NCBI GenBank assembly: GCA_027257055.1
Contig: JAPVLO010000617.1
Location: forward strand, 1,178,001-1,242,000
DNA: 64,000 bases
Source of the DNA: Cephalopachus bancanus
Taxonomy: Eukaryota; Chordata; Mammalia; Primates; Tarsiidae
Reading direction: 5' to 3'
The translations under genes and the position numbers were made by a program. The notes under the pieces are model-generated. The model made no database searches. It was not told the DNA's origin and was given only the letters and a program-made list of their open reading frames with translations. Below are positions 55,378 to 64,000 of the stretch, one piece after another (the first letter of the stretch is position 1; each line of letters opens with the position of its first letter).

Positions 55378-55540
55378 GGTGGTGGCTCACGCCTGTAATC
55401 CCAGCAATTTGAGAGGCCAAGGCAGGAGGATCACTTGAGCCCAAGATTTCAAGGACTTTGAGGCTACAGTGAGCTATGATCTGCACAGCAATCTAGTCCA
55501 CTCCAGCCTGGGTGACAGAGCAAGACCCTGTCTCTAAAAA
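55378..55540 (+). mobile_element. AluJ-like SINE, sense, internally deleted
   Basis: GGTGGCTCACGCCTGTAATCC head joined directly to a right arm with GCAATCTAGTCCACTCCAGCC. Confidence 0.88.
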
Positions 55541-55758
55541 AAGAAGAAAAAAGAAAAGAAAACAAAACTAACTAAAATGAAACCACTTTAATACAATTCA
55601 GCACAGTCAACATATAGCTATTTCATTAACCAATTACAAAAGACGTTCCTATAAAATGTATGGAGCCTTACAGGTAAAAAACTTGTGCCTTAGAGTTATG
55701 TGTTCAGCATTTTTATACAATAAACCCATCCAAAATATATGTGCATACTTTGCTGAAT
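55541..55758. other. Unassigned AT-rich sequence
   Basis: Nothing recognised. Confidence 0.4.
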
Positions 55759-55759
55759 A

Positions 55760-56025
55760 TGGCCGGGCTCGGTGGCTCAGCCTGTAATCCCAGCACTTTG
55801 GGAGACTGAGGCGAGTGGAATGCCTGAGCCCGTGGGTTCAAGACCTACCTGGGCAACTTGGCAAGACCTCGTCTCTACACTACTTCAAAAAAATTAGCCA
55901 TGCGTGGTAGTGCCTGCCTATAGTTCTGGCTATTGGAAGGCTGAGGCCAGCAGGTCGAGGCTGTGGTGGCCATGAGTGTGCCATTGCACTCCAACTTGGG
56001 TAACAGAGTGAGACTCCGACTCAAA

Positions 56026-56063
<38 letters not shown>

Positions 56064-56073
56064 GAAGAAAGAA
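55760..56073 (+). mobile_element. Alu SINE, sense
   Basis: GGCCGGGCTCGGTGGCTCAGCC head. Right arm lacks about 18 bp (GCTGAGGCCAGCAGG), and the tail is (GAAAA)n. Confidence 0.94.
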
Positions 56074-56075
56074 AA

Positions 56076-56250
56076 GGATTGACTGTAGTGGGGCACTGCT
56101 GGGGGCAGGGGGCATACAACATTAATAAGGGTACATGATCCCAAACTAGACAAAGTGAAGACCAATGGAATGGAGGACCAAACTTCACCTGTACGATGAC
56201 CACTTATGTACCCAATTCTGAATTGTACCCCACATCTTTAAAATAAAATT
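56076..56250 (+). mobile_element. 3' end of a lineage L1, sense
   Basis: GGGGGCAGGGGGCATACAAC, GGGTACATGATCCCAAAC, TGAATTGTACCCCACATC and AAAATAAAAT. Nearly the same as 54175-54312 in reverse, apart from the palindrome there. Confidence 0.8.
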
Positions 56251-56251
56251 T

Positions 56252-56550
56252 AAGGCTGGGCTCGGTGGCTCAGCCTGTAATTCCAGCACTTTGGGAGACC
56301 TAGGTGAGTGGATTGCCTGAGCCCACAGGGTTGAGACCAGCCCAGGCAACTTGGCGAGATCTTGTCTCTACAATAAAATACAATAAAAAATAGCCGGGTG
56401 TGGTAGCGTGCACCTGTAGTTCCAGCTACTTGGAAGTCTGAGGCAGAAGGATCGCAGGAGCTCAGCAAGTCGACGCTGGGGTGGCTGTGAGTATGCCATT
56501 GCACTCCAGCCTGGGCGACGTAGTGAGACTCCAACTAAAAAAAAACAAAA
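56252..56550 (+). mobile_element. Alu SINE, sense
   Basis: GGCTGGGCTCGGTGGCTCAGCC head, tail CAACTAAAAAAAAACAAAAC. Inserted right behind the L1 3' end. Confidence 0.94.
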
Positions 56551-56559
56551 CAAAACTGG

Positions 56560-57957
56560 AATACCCTTAACATCCGTAGACTTTAAACTGCTTCAAAATA
56601 TTTGATGTAAATATTCACACATGTGCCATTTTGCAGCAAAGCCTCCATTCAATCTCTCAGAAGATTCCAGTCACCCTCCCGGAACTCTGCAGGCCCTGTG
56701 GAGTATTCCAGGGGATATGCAAAAAGCCCTCCCCTCTTCCCTGCTCTTACTCTTCTGGCCTCAGAGAAGTGAGGAGATGGTTTCCTCCCACAACTAGCTG
56801 TGGCAAGTGGGAAGTCCTCTTGGTTGCTGTATTTTCTGACCTCTTGTGTCGCCCCGAGTGACCTCTTTGGCAGGAGATTCTGTGTGGGTGGGGGTGCCCA
56901 TCCCCAGCATCTCCCCTTGACACTGACTGGCCCATACGGGATCAAACCCTGGCCCGTCACCCCCATCCCTGCCTGGCAGCACTGCCCCACGTCATGCTTT
57001 CACAGTCTCTCTTCCTGGTCTGAGGCCTCCAGAGGTACCTTTCAAGAAGGGGACCAGAGGGGTGGCCCTGGCCTTGGCCCCTTCTCTCCGTCTCACCCCA
57101 ATGCCTAAGCCTCTCCTCCACCTGCTGCCCAGCTCTGGTTGGGCCAGGAATCTTCGAGGCTCTGTGAATGAAAAATTGTCTTGGGGCAATGATCTTGGTC
57201 AGCACTGTTGGCTTTAAGGTATGGTTTAAGGTATGGGCCCAAGTGAGTGGCCCCACTTCCCGTGGGAGGAGATAGCATACTTTACACAAGCGGTACCCCC
57301 GCCAAAGCTTATCGTCAGTCCCACCAGAGATCAGAGGGTGTGGTGGGGGCGTGAGCAATGAGGAGACGGTTCTGCAAAAACGGCACCTTGCCTTTCGGGA
57401 AGCTGGTGCAGGGGTAGCAGGCCCCACAGCTGGAGGCGCTCGAGGACAGTTAAATGTTCCCAGCTGTGGTCTCTGTCAGGTGACTCTGGAGGTGAGGAAA
57501 AAATCCCACTGTCACACGACGTCTTTGAAGTACAAGGAGGCAGGGACGTTTACCAACAGGAAGGGAGCAGGGCCAGCTCTGCTGGGCAGGGATGGGTGGG
57601 GTGGGGTGGGGCTGAGGTTGGGCTGGGACTTCAAGAAGGAGGGCACCTGCTCAGTGAGGGGAAGGGCCTTCTAGAAGAAGAGTGTTTGCAAAGACCCCAG
57701 TGTGGAAGGACAGGGCCTATTCAGGGGAGTCAGGAGTTCTGGCCCACAGAGTACCTCCGGGGAAGGAGCCAATTCTGGAAATTCAGTTGTGAGGCTAGGA
57801 ATGCCCATGTAGGGAGTGTGGCCTTTTGTTGACTGTATGGGTCACTCCAAGAGTCTTTAATTGGGGAGTGAGATCATAGGATGTGCTTTGTTCTAAATTT
57901 TTTGTATATTACCTTTAAATGATCAAGACTAGTGCAATGACTTGTATGTTTTAAAAG
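56560..57957. other. GC-rich single-copy block
   Basis: 1.4 kb without recognised repeats. Several overlapping frames on both strands, none with clear splice boundaries or a known domain. 57584-57611 has six runs of three or more G. Confidence 0.5.
57584..57611 (+). repeat. G-quadruplex-prone tract
   Basis: GGG runs separated by 1-3 bases, including three GGGG runs joined by single T. Confidence 0.85.
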
Positions 57958-57969
57958 TTTCCATTTCTA

Positions 57970-58138
57970 GCCGGGTGTGGTAGCACGCGCCTGTAGTTCC
58001 AGCTACTCAGAAGGCTGAGGCGGAAGGATCGCGGGAGCCCAACAGGTTGAGGCTGCGGTGGCCGGGAGTGGCCACTGCACTCCAGTCTGGGCGACAGTGA
58101 GACTCCAACTCAAAAAAAAAAACACAACAAAACACAAA
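57970..58138 (+). mobile_element. Alu right arm only, sense, with target duplication
   Basis: Starts exactly at the right-arm head GCCGGGTGTGG. TTCCATTTCTA occurs at 57958 and 58141, so this arm was integrated alone. Confidence 0.93.
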
Positions 58139-58151
58139 GATTCCATTTCTA

Positions 58152-58370
58152 ATACTTGTTTTTAAGATGACAGGGTGAACAACAACATCCCAGAACAAAA
58201 ATTTCCATGGGATTTTATGTAACCAACAATTTAATTTAAAATATTAATTGAATGTCTTATCTCTATTAATTTACAAGGCCTACTAGATTATTGTAAAGTC
58301 TAAGTAAACCTGCTTAATTTATAGAAGAATACTGCCAGATCAACACAAGTTACTATTTATATTTGCATTT
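58152..58370. other. AT-rich unassigned sequence
   Basis: Nothing recognised. Confidence 0.4.
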
Positions 58371-58375
58371 TCTTT

Positions 58376-58664
58376 CTTTTTCTTTTTTTTTTTTGAGTTG
58401 GAATCTCACTCTGTCTCCCAGACTGGAGTGCAGTGGCCGCTCCGGCCACCGCAGCCTCGACCTGTTGGGCTCCAGCGATCCTTCTGGCTCTGCCTTCCAA
58501 GTAGATGGAACTATAGGCGCGCGCTACCACGCCCGGCTAATTTTTTTGTAGAGATGAGGTCTCACCAAGGTCCCCAGGCAGGTCTCAAACCCGTGGGCTC
58601 AAGGCAATCCACTCACCTCAGCCTCCCCAAGCGCTGGGATTACAGGCTGAGCCACCGAGCCCGG
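58376..58664 (-). mobile_element. Alu SINE, antisense, first of a same-site pair
   Basis: GAGTTGGAATCTCACTCTG start. The linker lacks the usual GATTTATTG. TTGCATTTTCTTT near 58363 and 58665. Confidence 0.94.
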
Positions 58665-58677
58665 CTTGCATTTTCTT

Positions 58678-58963
58678 TTTTTTTGAGTTGGAATCTCACC
58701 CTGTCGCCCAGGCTGGAGTGCAGTGGCATACTCATGGCCACCCCAGTGTTGACCTGCTGGGCTCAAGTGATCCTTCTGCTTCAGCCTTCCAAGTAACCGG
58801 AACTACAGGCACGCACTACAATGTCCGGCTAATTTTTGATTTATTGTAGAGACAAAGTCTTGTCAAGTTGCCCAGGCTGGTCTCAAATCCGCAGGCTCAG
58901 GCAATCCACTCACTTCGGCCTCCCAAAGTGCTGGGATTACACACTGAGCCACCGCGCCCAGCC
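58678..58963 (-). mobile_element. Alu SINE, antisense, second of a same-site pair
   Basis: Same-strand neighbour. TTTGCATTTTC recurs at about 58968, a third copy of the target. Confidence 0.94.
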
Positions 58964-59113
58964 TATATTTGCATTTTCAATTAAATAATTTTTCTTTGAA
59001 CAGCTTCACCCAAGGACTGATGACCTGCACCGTGCTGACTTGGCATATTTCCCACTTCTGTAGTAACACAGGCAAATAATTCAGCAACTTATGTACTTTT
59101 AGAAACAATAGTT

Positions 59114-59409
59114 GGCCAGGCATGGTGGTTCAAGCCTATAATTCCAGCACATTGGGAGGCCGAGGCAAGAGGATTGCCTGTGCCCGTGGATTTGAGACCA
59201 GCCTGGGCAACTTGGCAAGATCTCAGCTCTATAATAAATTTAAAAAAAAAATTGCTGGGCATGGTAGTGTGCGCCTGTAGTTCCCTCTACTTGAGAGGCT
59301 GAGGCAGAAGGATTGCCTGAGCTCAGTGGGTCGAGGTTGTGGTGGTCGGGAGCGTGCCACTATACTCCAGCCTGGGCGACCGAGTGAGACATCAACTCAA
59401 AAAAAAAAA
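59114..59409 (+). mobile_element. Alu SINE, sense, with target duplication
   Basis: AGAAACAATAGTT (59101) and AGAAACAACAGTT (59410). Confidence 0.95.
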
Positions 59410-59488
59410 GAAACAACAGTTTAGCATCAGAATAAAATTATCTTCTCTGGCTCTTCACAGCTCACCTTGAATGTTATTCGGATAATTC

Positions 59489-59746
59489 TTTTTTTTTTTT
59501 TTTTTTCGAGTTGGAGTCTCACTCTGTTGCCCAGACTGGAGTGCAGTGGCTGCTCCCGGCCACCACAGCCTCGACCTGCTGGGCTCCAGAGATCCTTCCG
59601 CCTCAGCCTTCCAAGTAGCTGGAATTACAGGCATGCACTACCACACCCGGCTGATTTTTTGATTTATTGTAGAGATGAGGTCTCGCTGCCCAGGGGGGTC
59701 TCGAACCCGTGGGCTCAGGCAATCCACTCACCTCAGCCTCCCAAAG
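59489..59746 (-). mobile_element. Alu SINE, antisense, head-truncated
   Basis: CGAGTTGGAGTCTCACTC start, stops at CCTCCCAAAGG so the first 30-35 sense bases, including the A box, are missing. Deletion-form left arm. Confidence 0.94.
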
Positions 59747-59777
59747 GTATCAGTTCTCCTCTTTAAAATGAAGGAAT

Positions 59778-60067
59778 AAGCCGGGCTTGGTGGCTCCGCC
59801 TATAATCCTGTGCTTTGGGAGGCTGAGGTGAATGGATTGCCTGAGCCCGCAGGTTCGAGACTCGCCTGGGCAACTTGGCGAGATCTCATCTCTACAATAA
59901 ATCAAAAAATTAGCTGGGTGTGGTAGCGCGCGCCTGTAGTTCCAGCTAATTGAAAGGTTGAGGCAGAAGGATCGTCGGAGCCCAGCGGGTCGAGGCTGCG
60001 GTGACAGGGAGCATGCCACTGCACTCCAGTCTGGGCAACAGAGTGAGACCCCAACTCAAAAAAAAAA
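59778..60067 (+). mobile_element. Alu SINE, sense
   Basis: GCCGGGCTTGGTGGCTCCGCC head. AAAATGAAGGAATAA and AAAATGGAGGAACAA flank it. Confidence 0.95.
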
Positions 60068-60229
60068 TGGAGGAACAATCTTTATTATCATAAGATAAAT
60101 TAATGTAATGAAACTGCTTTGTGAACACTAATAACTCCATAAAAATGGAAGGAGCCACTATTACCATAAACTAAATCCTCGGATGTATTTATTAATAGCA
60201 TAATGAGTTAGTGCTCTCAAGTTATCAAG

Positions 60230-60385
60230 GTCGCCTGATGAGCTGGGAACCACTTTGAAGCTAGAGAGATCCAGTCTGTCATTAACTACTTGTGTGACTT
60301 TGGGCAAAGTCACTCAACAGACTCGCTAGCTCTTAGTTTCTTCATCTATAAAGTGAGGATCACAGTACCTGCCTTGCCATGGTGG
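60230..60385 (+). mobile_element. MIR, sense
   Basis: GAGAGATCCAGTCTGTC, ACTTGTGTGACTTTGGGC, TTAGTTTCTTCATCTATAAAG in MIR order. Confidence 0.85.
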
Positions 60386-60925
60386 TTCTTGTGTCTGCTG
60401 GACTGACCAGGGCTGCAGTGGGAGGAGAGAGGGAGGTGAGGGTTGAGGGTTGGAGTGAGAGGGCACAGGGGAGCAGTGATTCTCAACCTTGGCTGCATAT
60501 TAGGATCGTGTACGAGCTTGGTAAAACTTCCAGCGCCCAGGCTGCACCTTGGGCCAATGATATCAGAATCTCTAGGGGTTGAGGCCAGGCATCAATATTT
60601 TGGAAGGTTCCCAGGCATGTCAATGTCAAGTGAGCTAACGCATCTGACTTTTGCGGTTCCCTCTCCTCTCTCCCTTTGGGACCGTGACCCAAAAAAAGTA
60701 ACAAGTGGGGACAACCCTAGGCCTGGGGCAAGGTGGTAAGGAAGGCACTCTAGGATAGGCAAGACTTTCGTATCCTCTCAAACATCAGTCGCTGGGTATC
60801 GGGGCTGCCTATTTCCTGAGTGTCATTTGAAAGTTAATAAGGTCAGGTGATAGCATTATGTTGATACCCTTCTCTGTCACCACCCTTCCCCTACCAAGTG
60901 CAAAGATCTTATTTGTAAAACCTAT
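60386..60925. other. Single-copy sequence
   Basis: GGGAGCAGTGATTCTCAACC and TTAGGATCGTGTACGAGC suggest a decayed DNA-transposon repeat at 60470-60620. No gene. Confidence 0.45.
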
Positions 60926-60930
60926 CCTCT

Positions 60931-61230
60931 GCCGGGCTCGGTGAGTCAGCCTAAAATCCCAGCACTTTGAGAGGCCAAGGTGAGTGGATTGCCTGCGCCT
61001 GTGGGTTCGAGACTAGCCCAGGCAACTTGGCGAGACCTCGAATCTACAATAAGTCCAAAAAATTAGCTGGGTGTGGTAGCGCATGCCTGTAGTTCCGGCT
61101 ACTTGGAAGGTTGAGGTGGAAGGGTTGTCGGAGCCCAATAGGTTGACGCTGGGGTGGCCGTGAGTGTGCCACTGCACTCCAGCCTGGGCGATGGAGTGAG
61201 ACTCCAACTCAAAACAAAGAAACAAACAAA
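60931..61230 (+). mobile_element. Alu SINE, sense
   Basis: GCCGGGCTCGGTGAGTCAGCC head. AAAACCTATCCTC and AAAAGCCTATCCTT flank it. Right arm has the GGTTGACGCTGGGGTGG variant. Confidence 0.95.
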
Positions 61231-61244
61231 TAAAAGCCTATCCT

Positions 61245-61600
61245 TAATGATAGTTATATACTGAAATGTTGCTGAAGTCTCCCATTCTAAACATCAACAA
61301 AATACTTAAGTGTATAATAATCACATTATGCATTTCGCCTGGGATTAAACAGAGCATTGTCACCCTGCTGACAAACACTGTCAGCCAGAGGCTTCTTGAG
61401 ACCACGTGGGCACCCCCAGCCAGACCCTTCCATGCTGGGCTGTTCCCTAGCCCACATTTGAGTAATTTGGGCCTGGGAATGACAAGGAAGCTTTGTGTCT
61501 CTGTCAGGTTCTTGCCAGAGCATTCTTGAAGTGGCTATAAATTACAGCTCCTGTCCCCCAAAATGGGAAGCAGTGTCCCCCCCACTTTGTCAAAGGTGGG
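61245..61600. other. Single-copy sequence
   Basis: No recognised repeat or gene. Confidence 0.4.
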
Positions 61601-61605
61601 ACAGG

Positions 61606-61896
61606 GGCCAGGCTCAGTGGCTCAGCCTGTAATCCCAGCACTTTGGGAGGCCAAGGCGAGTGAATTGCCTGAGCCCACAGGTTCGAGACCCGCCTGGGCA
61701 ACTTGGCAAGATGTCATCTCTACAATAAATCAAGAAAAATTAGCTGGGCATGGTAGCATTCGTTTGTAGTTCCAGCTACTTGGAAGGCTGAGGTAGATGA
61801 ATCACTGGAGCCCAGCAGGTCAGCACTGGGGTGGCCGTGAGTGTGCCACTGCACTCCAACCTGGGCAACAGAGTGAGACTCCAACTCAAAAAAAAA
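61606..61896 (+). mobile_element. Alu SINE, sense
   Basis: GGCCAGGCTCAGTGGCTCAGCC head, T-arm-like B box, right arm GGTCAGCACTGGGGTGG. Confidence 0.95.
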
Positions 61897-62109
61897 GCGG
61901 GACACGAAAAGCAGACACTAGACCCAGGAGTCTGAGCTCCTAGGATCCCCTTCTCTATCCTTGAGCAGTTGTCTTTGCTGTTTGGAGAGATTTCCTTTTT
62001 CAGGTAAATACCTGGTTCTGCCTGCAAGAGGCATGCTGGGTAGAGATTGCGATCAATCGGGCAGGTGCCTCTCCAATGGTCTCCAACTAGGGGTCGTGAT
62101 GCTTTTTCG
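61897..62109. other. Single-copy sequence
   Basis: Nothing recognised. Confidence 0.4.
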
Positions 62110-62665
62110 ACTGCTGCGTGTTGATCATCTATCTGTGCCACATGCTTTGTGTGTATTGTTGTATCAAATCCACCCTGCACTCTGCAAGGCGATTGTTAGT
62201 CCCATTTATTTTCCGGTGGTAAAACAAAAGGTTCAGGCCGGGCTCGGTGGCTCAGCCTACAATCCCAGCACTTTGGGAGGCAGAGGAGAGCGAATTGCCT
62301 GCCTCTGCAGGTTCAAGATCAGCCCAGGCAGCTTGGTGAGAACTTGTCCCTACAATAAATAAAAAATGAGCCGGGCGCGGTAGCGCATGCCTGTAGTTCT
62401 GGCTACTTGGAAGGCTGAGGCAGAAGGATTGCTGGAGCCCAGCAGGTCGACACTGGGGTGGCCATGAACGTGCTACTGCACTCTAGCCTGGGCGACGAAG
62501 TGAGACTCTGATTCAAAAAAAACAAAAACTAAAAACCCCACAAAGTTTCAGAGAGGTGAAATAAGTTGCCCAAAGTTACACAACTAGTAGGTGGCAAGAC
62601 CTAGGATGGAACTCAGGTCTGATCGACTGACTCCACTCTCAACAGTAGCTACACTGTTCCATGAG
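62110..62665 (-). mobile_element. MIR, antisense, split by an Alu
   Basis: Before: GCGATTGTTAGTCCCATTTATTTTCC. After: TTTCAGAGAGGTGAAATAAG, CCCAAAGTTACACAACTAG and GGATGGAACTCAGGTC. Together they form a reversed MIR. Confidence 0.8.
62237..62534 (+). mobile_element. Alu SINE, sense, inside MIR
   Basis: GGCCGGGCTCGGTGGCTCAGCC head, right arm GGTCGACACTGGGGTGG, tail (AAAAC)-rich. Confidence 0.95.
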
Positions 62666-63050
62666 GCCCAAGCTACCAGTCCGTCACCTCCCCTGTCTTT
62701 CAGAAACATGGGGATTCGTGAGCAAGTCTTGCCTCTATCTGAGATAATAAGCTGAGAGGTAGTACCTGCAGGAGTCCTGCTGTCCTCCCAGGATCACCTC
62801 TCACCTCTATGACCACCAGCACACAGATATGGCAATAATTATGCAACAGGCAGTAGGAAAAGGTGTTTCTCTCCCTCTGACATCATAGGAATGTCCCCAG
62901 TCTTTCTGGAAAGGTCTCATATGAACACATATGGAACACAAGCCATCTAGACTTATGTCTGGTTTTCATACTTACGGTGGTCACTCTGCTATTGTGCCCA
63001 TCCATTACTGTCCACCCCTGGGAAGCAGAAGACAGTGTTATAATGTTTAT
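62666..63050. other. Single-copy sequence ending in (TA)n
   Basis: No gene. A (TA)n run at 63051-63070 joins the tail of the next Alu. Confidence 0.45.
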
Positions 63051-63054
63051 TATA

Positions 63055-63070
<16 letters not shown>

Positions 63071-63085
<15 letters not shown>

Positions 63086-63348
63086 CGAGTTGGAGTCTTA
63101 CTCTGTCGCCCAGTGGCCGCTTCCAGCCACCGCAGCCTCGACCTGCTGGGCTCCGGCGATCCTTCCACCTCAGCCTTCCAAGTAGCCGGAATTACAGGCA
63201 TGCGCTACAATGCCCAGCTGATTTTTTGATTTATTGTAGAGATGAGGTCTCGCTGCCCAGGCGGGTCTCGAACCCGCGGGCTCAGGCAATCCACTCACCT
63301 CAGCCTCCCAAAGGCGCGGGATTACAGGCTGAGCCACCGAGCCCGGCT
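63071..63348 (-). mobile_element. Alu SINE, antisense, young
   Basis: CGAGTTGGAGTCTTACTCTG; right arm lacks the ACTGGAGTG segment. Deletion form with a perfect T-arm-like B box. Confidence 0.95.
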
Positions 63349-63354
63349 ATTATT

Positions 63355-63500
63355 ATATTTTTTAGAGACAGGGTTTTCTCTGTTGCTTGGGCAGGAGTAT
63401 AGTGGCACAATCATAGCTCACTACCATCTCAAACTTCTAGGTTCAAGAGATCTTCCTGAGTAGCTGGGACTACAGGCATGAACAACCATGCCCGACTAGT
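63355..63500 (-). mobile_element. Old Alu right arm, antisense
   Basis: TAGAGACAGGGTTTTCTCTG through CAACCATGCCCGAC. Ancestral CACAATCATAGCTCACTACC state. Confidence 0.8.
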
Positions 63501-63519
63501 TATAAAATACATACATATT

Positions 63520-64000
63520 TTTTAGTATGAGTCTCACTCTGTTGCCCAGGCTGGAGTGCAGTGGCAAACTCATGACCACTGCAGCCTTGATCTCCTGGGC
63601 TCAGGTGATCCTTCCATCTCAGCCTTCCAAGTTGCTGGAACCACAGGTGCGTACCAACTCACCTGGATAATTTTTTTTTTTTTTTTGAGTTGGAGTCTCA
63701 TTCTGTCACCCAGACTGGAGTGCAATGGCCGCTCCCGGCCACCGCAGCCTCGACCTGCTGGGCTCCGGCGATCCTTCCGCCTCAGCCTTCCAAGTAGCTG
63801 GAACTACAGGTGCGCGCTACCACACCCAGCTAATTTTTTTGATTTTATTGTAGAGATGAGGTCTCACCAAGTTGCCCAGGCGGGTCTTAAAGGATATTTT
63901 TTTTTTATTTTGTAGAGACAAGGTCTCACCAAGTTTCCCAGGCTGGTCTTGAACCCCCAAACTCAGGCAATCCTCTTGCCTCCACCTCCCAAAGTGCTGG
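63520..64000 (-). mobile_element. Alu SINE, antisense, outer element, runs off the window
   Basis: Right arm 63520-63668 and left arm from about 63900 to the edge, split in the linker by another antisense Alu. Confidence 0.9.
63670..63890 (-). mobile_element. Alu SINE, antisense, nested, head-truncated
   Basis: GAGTTGGAGTCTCATTCTG start, stops within the left arm at CCAGGCGGGTCTTAAAGG. Flanks share GATAATTTTTT / GATATTTTTT. Confidence 0.9.

Noticed and set aside
56957..57427. 156-codon minus-strand frame in GC-rich DNA
   Set aside because: Competing frames on both strands, no splice or homology evidence.

Overview
This is a nuclear primate window built mainly from dimeric, 7SL-derived Alu SINEs, roughly 90 of them in 64 kb (about 40% of the bases by my count). 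Their sequence is not the human type. They end in GACTCCAACTC plus an A tail, have CAATAAATCAAAAAA in the middle linker, start GGCTCGGTGGCTCAGCCTG and read GGTGGCCGGGAGCGGCCACTGC in the right arm. Galago-type tRNA/Alu chimeras are absent. I infer a strepsirrhine, most likely lemuriform, primate; the species cannot be fixed from the window. No complete protein-coding gene is visible. The long open frames are nearly all Alu shadows, so the window looks intronic or intergenic. One splice-flanked open segment (44974-45234) is the only exon candidate I would follow up.

Layout. 1-12.4 kb: dense Alus in old antisense L1 sequence, an LTR-like block (2.85-3.25 kb), two local duplications and three TG/CA microsatellites. 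12.4-14.5 kb: a four-level nest, with antisense L1 containing a hAT-like element, containing a mariner with long inverted ends, containing an Alu. 14.5-18 kb: mostly single copy, including a homeodomain/GATA-motif-rich block at 16.74-17.06 kb that may be a conserved regulatory element. 18-39 kb: Alu-rich, with MIRs, L1 fragments and a CTTT array grown from an Alu tail. 39-43 kb: Alu-poor, with a 192-bp direct duplication and a hAT-like remnant. 43-47 kb: sense L1 remnants with a same-site Alu pair, the exon candidate, an L1 3' end and a 23-bp minisatellite. 48-50 kb: MIRs and a second mariner. 50-64 kb: Alu-rich, with three recognisable 3' ends of a lineage L1 (one at 19.4 kb), G-quadruplex-prone single-copy DNA near 57.6 kb and nested Alus at the right edge.

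The biology on display is retrotransposition. The Alus share features that could affect hosts and mobility: tRNA-like Pol III A and B boxes, a T-arm-like hairpin, a near-perfect 5' splice site, an AATAAA in the linker and a long right-arm hairpin. One Alu at 18.5 kb appears to have carried about 200 bp of 3' flank from an Alu at 9.8 kb. It is bounded by a target-site duplication and ends where the source meets its first T run. Several Alu pairs reused one target site, and several Alus are trimers. Family names rest on recognition by eye, without database searches.
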